This document shows, in pieces, positions 13,576 to 16,578 of a stretch of 16,578 bases of DNA. Every line of letters starts with the position of its first letter. Position 1 is the stretch's first letter. A program made the position numbers and the translations under genes. The notes under the pieces were generated by a model. That model made no database searches and was not told where the DNA came from. It saw nothing but the letters and a program-made list of their open reading frames with translations. Location of the stretch: positions 1 through 16,578 of the forward strand of contig CABSLQ010000061.1 of the NCBI GenBank assembly GCA_902478605.1. Reading direction: 5' to 3'. This stretch comes from an uncultured Oscillospiraceae bacterium (lineage in GTDB: Bacteria; Bacillota; Clostridia; Oscillospirales; Acutalibacteraceae).

Positions 13576-14469
13576 GTGGACAGCTTTAAGCACTCTTTCA
13601 AAAATACCCTGCGGGAAAATCTCGGCCTGGCGGTATACAACACCGGCTATCAGAAATGCGACGGCCAGCATACGTGGGGCCCCGCGACGCGCGACCATTA
13701 CCTGGTGCATTACGTGTCGGCGGGCCGCGGCCGCTTCACCTGCGGCGGCCGTACCCATGCGCTGGGCGCGGGGGATCTTTTCCTTATCATCCCCGGGCAG
13801 GTGGCCGGCTATGCCGCCGAACCGGCCGATCCGTGGGAATACTGCTGGGTGGGCTTTCACGGCGCCGACGCCAAGCGGCTGCTCACCCTGACCGGCTTCA
13901 CCCGGGAACAGCCGGTCATGCGCCCCGCCCAGCCGCAGAAGCTGGAAGAGCTGCTGCTCCATATCTACCGCGCGGGCGGCAATACGCCGGCCGCCGACGC
14001 CGATATGGTGGGATATCTTTACCTGTTTCTGGCCGAACTCATCCGCCGGAATGAAAAACAGGCTCCGGTGGCCGGCACCAAGGATTATCTGGCGCAGGCG
14101 GTTCGGTTCATACAGTGCAACTATGCCGGAGGCATCGGCGTGGGCGACGTGGCCGCCTATGCCGGCGTCAGCCGCAGCCAGCTGTACCGCGCCTTTGAGG
14201 CCGGCTTCGGCCTCTCTCCCCACGATTTTCTGCAGCGGTACCGCATCAGCCAGGCGTGCAGCCTGCTGCGTTCCCGCCGGTTCACGGTGGCGCAGGTGGC
14301 CGGCTCGGTCGGCTACGACGATCCCCTCTACTTTTCCCGTATTTTTAAAAAAATCAAGGGCATGCCCCCCACCGACTATCAAAAAAGCCGGGGGGAAACC
14401 ACCGAAGACCCCTTATTATCGATCGAATCCACACTTTCGCCGCAAAAACTTTCCGCCTCCTCTCCTTGA
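13576..14469 (+). CDS. AraC-family transcriptional regulator, likely controlling galKT
   Basis: The 297-residue protein has an N-terminal cupin-like sugar-sensing domain (about 25-100, with HYLVHYVSAGRGRF, GDLFLIIPG and YCWVGFHG) and a C-terminal pair of helix-turn-helices. The first is VGDVAAYAGVSRSQLYRAF (189-207). The second is VAQVAGSVGYDDPLYFSRIFKK (238-259), followed by GMPPTDYQ, the AraC signature. The domain layout is that of AraC activators of sugar operons. It is transcribed divergently from galKT across a 196-base gap with two strong promoters, which makes local control likely but unproven. The start is GTG 13576, not the upstream ATG, as explained at the promoter and ribosome-site entries. 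A polar, Ser/Thr-rich tail of about 27 residues follows the second helix-turn-helix. Confidence 0.93.
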   Translation: MDSFKHSFKNTLRENLGLAVYNTGYQKCDGQHTWGPATRDHYLVHYVSAGRGRFTCGGRTHALGAGDLFLIIPGQVAGYAAEPADPWEYCWVGFHGADAKRLLTLTGFTREQPVMRPAQPQKLEELLLHIYRAGGNTPAADADMVGYLYLFLAELIRRNEKQAPVAGTKDYLAQAVRFIQCNYAGGIGVGDVAAYAGVSRSQLYRAFEAGFGLSPHDFLQRYRISQACSLLRSRRFTVAQVAGSVGYDDPLYFSRIFKKIKGMPPTDYQKSRGETTEDPLLSIESTLSPQKLSASSP

Positions 14470-14494
14470 CGCTTTCCGACCCGCTTTTTATAAT
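14466..14494 (+). promoter_or_regulatory. Promoter of the downstream three-gene membrane/zinc-ribbon operon
   Basis: TTGACG (14466-14471) is followed after 17 bases by TATAAT (14489-14494), 11 of 12 consensus bases. The -35 box overlaps the TGA stop codon of the AraC-type gene, so the downstream genes form their own transcription unit, with the first ATG 42 bases beyond the -10 box. Confidence 0.8.
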
Positions 14495-14535
14495 AGATCT
14501 GATCGGATAAAAGCGGCAATGGGAGGGGAAATCGC

Positions 14536-15279
14536 ATGAAAAGCGAAAACCGGCGTCTGCTGTTGGGGGCGGCGGCACTCGCGGGCAAATGCGTGCTGCT
14601 CACGGTGTTCAACGGCTTATCTGTCTGGCTGGTCCTGGCCTCGGCACCCGGCCTGCAGGAACCGGGTTATCCCCGGGCACTTCTGGGACTGCTGGCGGTG
14701 CTGCTCGCGGTCAACGCGGTCACCCTCCTCTATCCCTATCTCCGCCGGCGGTACGGTCCGGCATGCAGCCGGGGATGGGCGTTTGCTACGGCGGCGCTGT
14801 ATCTGTTATCCATGGTGCTGTGCTGTCTGTTTTACTGGCGCATGGCCAACACCTTTTTTACGGTGTGTGTTTCCGTCCTGCTGCTGCTCTATATCGGCTT
14901 TGTCACCGCCCTGTTCCTCACCCGCCGGCGCCGCCGGATACGTACAGAGGACGGCGCCGCCGCCACACTGGATATGCTCGCCATGCGCGAACAGGTGCAG
15001 GCGCTGCGCGGCACGCTGGAGCCGCGGCTGTGGACCGCATTGGATAAAGCCTATACGGCGGCGCGCACCAGCTGGGAGTTTGCCTCCCCCTTTGGCCGGC
15101 GCGATCTGCCCGCCGTCCTCGATATGGAGGCGGATATCACCCGGCGGATGCATGAAGCGGCCGCCCTGGTCGCCTCTCTGGCCGACGCCCCGTCCGAGGA
15201 GGGGGCGCAGGCGGCGGCACAGCGGCTGCTCGATATTGCGGACCGCCTCCATCTGCGGGAAAAGCTGCTTCTCGGATAG
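14536..15279 (+). CDS. Uncharacterised membrane protein with four helices and a cytoplasmic helical tail
   Basis: The family of this 247-residue protein is not recognised. Four hydrophobic segments lie at about 8-36, 48-68, 81-101 and 106-129. A cluster of arginines at 130-136 marks the cytoplasmic side after the fourth helix. The remaining 110 residues are soluble, charged and probably helical (LDMLAMREQVQALRG, DMEADITRRMHEAAALVASL, AQRLLDIADRLHLREKLLLG), in the manner of a helical bundle or coiled-coil partner domain. GGGAGGGG lies upstream of the ATG with good spacing. It is the first gene behind a near-consensus promoter, followed by DUF2752 and zinc-ribbon genes in the same direction. 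A role in the cell envelope is only a guess from the membrane topology. Confidence 0.85.
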   Translation: MKSENRRLLLGAAALAGKCVLLTVFNGLSVWLVLASAPGLQEPGYPRALLGLLAVLLAVNAVTLLYPYLRRRYGPACSRGWAFATAALYLLSMVLCCLFYWRMANTFFTVCVSVLLLLYIGFVTALFLTRRRRRIRTEDGAAATLDMLAMREQVQALRGTLEPRLWTALDKAYTAARTSWEFASPFGRRDLPAVLDMEADITRRMHEAAALVASLADAPSEEGAQAAAQRLLDIADRLHLREKLLLG

Positions 15280-15306
15280 GCTCCGCGGGCAGCGGAAAGG
15301 CCGAAT

Positions 15307-15732
15307 ATGACAAGCCCGTCTTCTTTCACCGAAAAGCCGCCGCGCTGGCGGCGCTTCTGGCGGATTCATCTGCCGATCCTGGCGGGGCTGACGCTGTGGC
15401 TGGCGCTGGTGCGCGTATGCCCCATCGACTGGCTGTTCGGCGTGCCCTGCCCCGGGTGCGGCATGTCCCGCGCCCTGCTGTGTGCGCTGCGCCTCGATTT
15501 TGCCGGCGCCTTTCATTATCACCCGTTATTTTGGATCGTCCCCCCCGCGGTGCTGTATTTCGCGCACCGGTCCGCCTGGCACCTGCCGGGCGGAAGGCGG
15601 ACCTGCACGGTGCTTATTGCCCTGCTGGCCGCCGCCTTCATCGGGGTGTATCTATACCGGCTGCTGTGGCAGCCGGACGCGGCCATCGGCCTGCATCTGA
15701 CCGATGGCGCCCTGTACCGTTTGTTTTCGTGA
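15307..15732 (+). CDS. DUF2752 membrane protein
   Basis: The 141-residue protein carries the DUF2752 signature CPIDWLFGVPCPGCGMSRA (38-56), with cysteines 38, 48 and 51, then GAFHYHPLFW (67-76). Hydrophobic segments are at about 20-36, 72-88 and 100-120. The family has no established biochemical function. The conserved CPGCG motif could bind metal or take part in redox chemistry. GGAAAGG lies 6 bases before the ATG at 15307. It is 27 bases after the unknown membrane protein and 21 bases before the zinc-ribbon gene, so the three are very likely co-transcribed. Confidence 0.9.
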   Translation: MTSPSSFTEKPPRWRRFWRIHLPILAGLTLWLALVRVCPIDWLFGVPCPGCGMSRALLCALRLDFAGAFHYHPLFWIVPPAVLYFAHRSAWHLPGGRRTCTVLIALLAAAFIGVYLYRLLWQPDAAIGLHLTDGALYRLFS

Positions 15733-15753
15733 GCCGGAAAGGATGAATGGAGT

Positions 15754-16464
15754 ATGGCCAGTCCTCTTGTATACGCACTGCCGCCGAACTTTGACCTGCC
15801 CACCACGGTGGGACAGCTCGGCCTCGTGTTTCAGCGCAAGGGGTATACCGTGCGTTCCTATCCGATGGGAGCGGGCGCCTGCCTGGAGCTGAGCAAAAAC
15901 ACAGGCGGCCTGAATACGGCACTGGGCCGCTGCGAAGGCATTAAAGTCAATTTTATGCCCGGTGTAAACCTGCTCAACGTCAGCTTTTCGGATGAGCAGT
16001 GGACCGATAAGATCATCGGCTTTGTGTTGGGATGGTTCACCTGCTGGATCCCGTGGATCTTCACCATCATTGGTCTGTTTGGGCAGATACAGCTGCCCAA
16101 ACAGGTGGACAACGAGCTGCGGCGCATCCTCGGCACCGCAAGCGTGGCGGGAAACGGCTACGTCCCTCCGGCGGCCGGACAACCGCCCTATCAATACTAT
16201 CAATCGTATCAGCCGCCGGTGCAGAATGCACCGCAAACACCGCCGGCGCAGAACACACCCCAGACGCCGCCTACGCCGCAGCCCCCGCAGGCCCCGCCTG
16301 CCGAGCAAACCCCGCCGCCGGTGCGCAACCCCTTCCAGGAGGGGAATCCCTTCGACAACCCCTTTGAAGCGAAAACGCCGCCGGCCCCCGGTGTCTGCCG
16401 CAGCTGCGGCAAGCCGCTGCCTGCGGACAGCCAATACTGCAACCACTGCGGTGCGAAGCAATAA
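15754..16464 (+). CDS. Zinc-ribbon protein with a membrane segment and a Pro/Gln-rich linker
   Basis: The 236-residue protein has three parts. Residues 1-85 form a globular domain of unrecognised family (QLGLVFQRKGYTVRSYPMG, LNVSFSDEQW). A strongly hydrophobic segment follows at about 87-112 (GFVLGWFTCWIPWIFTIIGLFG). A long low-complexity linker (about 133-210) is rich in Pro and Gln and contains three NPF tripeptides in NPFQEGNPFDNPF. The C-terminus is a zinc ribbon with Cys215, Cys218, Cys229 and Cys232 (CRSCG then YCNHCG). This layout is seen in clostridial membrane proteins of unknown role, often near DUF2752 genes. The start at 15754 has AAAGGATG about 9 bases upstream. It is the last gene before a strong hairpin. 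Confidence 0.88.
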   Translation: MASPLVYALPPNFDLPTTVGQLGLVFQRKGYTVRSYPMGAGACLELSKNTGGLNTALGRCEGIKVNFMPGVNLLNVSFSDEQWTDKIIGFVLGWFTCWIPWIFTIIGLFGQIQLPKQVDNELRRILGTASVAGNGYVPPAAGQPPYQYYQSYQPPVQNAPQTPPAQNTPQTPPTPQPPQAPPAEQTPPPVRNPFQEGNPFDNPFEAKTPPAPGVCRSCGKPLPADSQYCNHCGAKQ

Positions 16465-16503
16465 GCCCGCAAGCGTTGCGCGGATGCCCCACACAGGTTA
16501 AAA

Positions 16504-16543
16504 AGCAGCCGTTCCTGTCCGGCGTTGGACAGGAACGGCTGCT
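16504..16543 (+). terminator. Perfect 17-bp hairpin, probable operon terminator truncated by adapter
   Basis: Arms AGCAGCCGTTCCTGTCC (16504-16520) and GGACAGGAACGGCTGCT (16527-16543) pair perfectly around a 6-base loop, 39 bases after the zinc-ribbon stop codon. A run of A precedes the stem. The expected T-run is missing because genuine sequence ends one or two bases later and adapter begins. Confidence 0.75.
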
Positions 16544-16544
16544 C

Positions 16545-16578
16545 CTGTCTCTTATACACATCTGACGTTGCCGACGAG
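16545..16578. other. Nextera/Tn5 sequencing-adapter contamination at the contig end
   Basis: CTGTCTCTTATACACATCT (16545-16563) is the 19-base Tn5 mosaic end used in Nextera libraries. The next bases, GACGTTGCCGACGA, match the standard adapter continuation GACGCTGCCGACGA with one mismatch at 16568. This is not genomic DNA, and frames that start inside it on the minus strand are artefacts. Confidence 0.97.

Noticed and set aside
13438..14382. A 314-codon minus-strand frame opposite the AraC-type gene
   Set aside because: Codon pattern and protein features support the plus-strand AraC gene with two helix-turn-helices; the antisense frame has none.
16209..16561. Minus-strand frames beginning MYKRQ and MCIRDR
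   Set aside because: Their starts are translations of the Nextera adapter, a known artefact, and the rest is antisense to the zinc-ribbon gene.

Overview
The window is GC-rich, densely packed bacterial DNA. Several things point to an uncultured, probably gut-derived, anaerobic clostridial Firmicute: a complete V/A-type ATPase operon of the Enterococcus/Clostridium type, strong AGGAGG-like ribosome binding sites, sigma-A-type promoters, a Clostridia-style galactokinase and a DUF2752/zinc-ribbon gene pair. The genus assignment is inference; there is no rRNA. The sequence looks like a whole metagenomic contig. Its right end is Nextera/Tn5 adapter and its left end stops inside a dispersed repeat.

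Layout. (1) 1-500: a repeat fragment, a terminator hairpin and a small cupin gene on the minus strand that is frameshifted at a run of seven G, followed by the hairpin terminator of the ATPase operon. (2) 502-9163, minus strand: a nine-gene V-type ATPase operon in the order H/G-like, I, K, E, C, F, A, B, D. Genes overlap or are separated by at most about 73 bases. The membrane ring subunit K keeps the full set of residues that bind Na+ in Enterococcus hirae NtpK, so a Na+-coupled enzyme is predicted. (3) 9164-9360: an AT-rich divergent promoter region. (4) 9361-10716, plus strand: a VTC-domain polyphosphate polymerase-like gene and a DUF4956 membrane protein, a well-known bacterial pair. (5) 10717-11107: a non-coding stretch between convergent genes. 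It carries a chain of perfect hairpins bounded by two almost identical 30-base terminator palindromes. One of its ends matches the left end of the contig, so it is probably a dispersed palindromic, MITE-like element. (6) 11108-13379, minus strand: galK then galT of the Leloir pathway. (7) 13380-13575: a divergent promoter region with near-consensus promoters on both strands and a dyad in the galK leader. (8) 13576-14469, plus strand: an AraC-family regulator, probably controlling galKT. (9) 14536-16464, plus strand: a likely operon of an unknown four-helix membrane protein, a DUF2752 protein and a zinc-ribbon membrane protein, with its own strong promoter overlapping the araC stop codon. A perfect 17-bp hairpin follows, and then adapter sequence.

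How it fits together. The ATPase sets up or uses a transmembrane Na+ (or H+) gradient. The VTC/DUF4956 pair, divergent from it, may make or handle polyphosphate. This recalls the yeast vacuole, where VTC depends on the V-ATPase, but a functional link here is only a hypothesis. The gal block feeds galactose into sugar-nucleotide metabolism; galE is not in the window. No phage, CRISPR, tRNA or rRNA feature was found. The long open frames antisense to the ATPase genes are GC-driven shadows.
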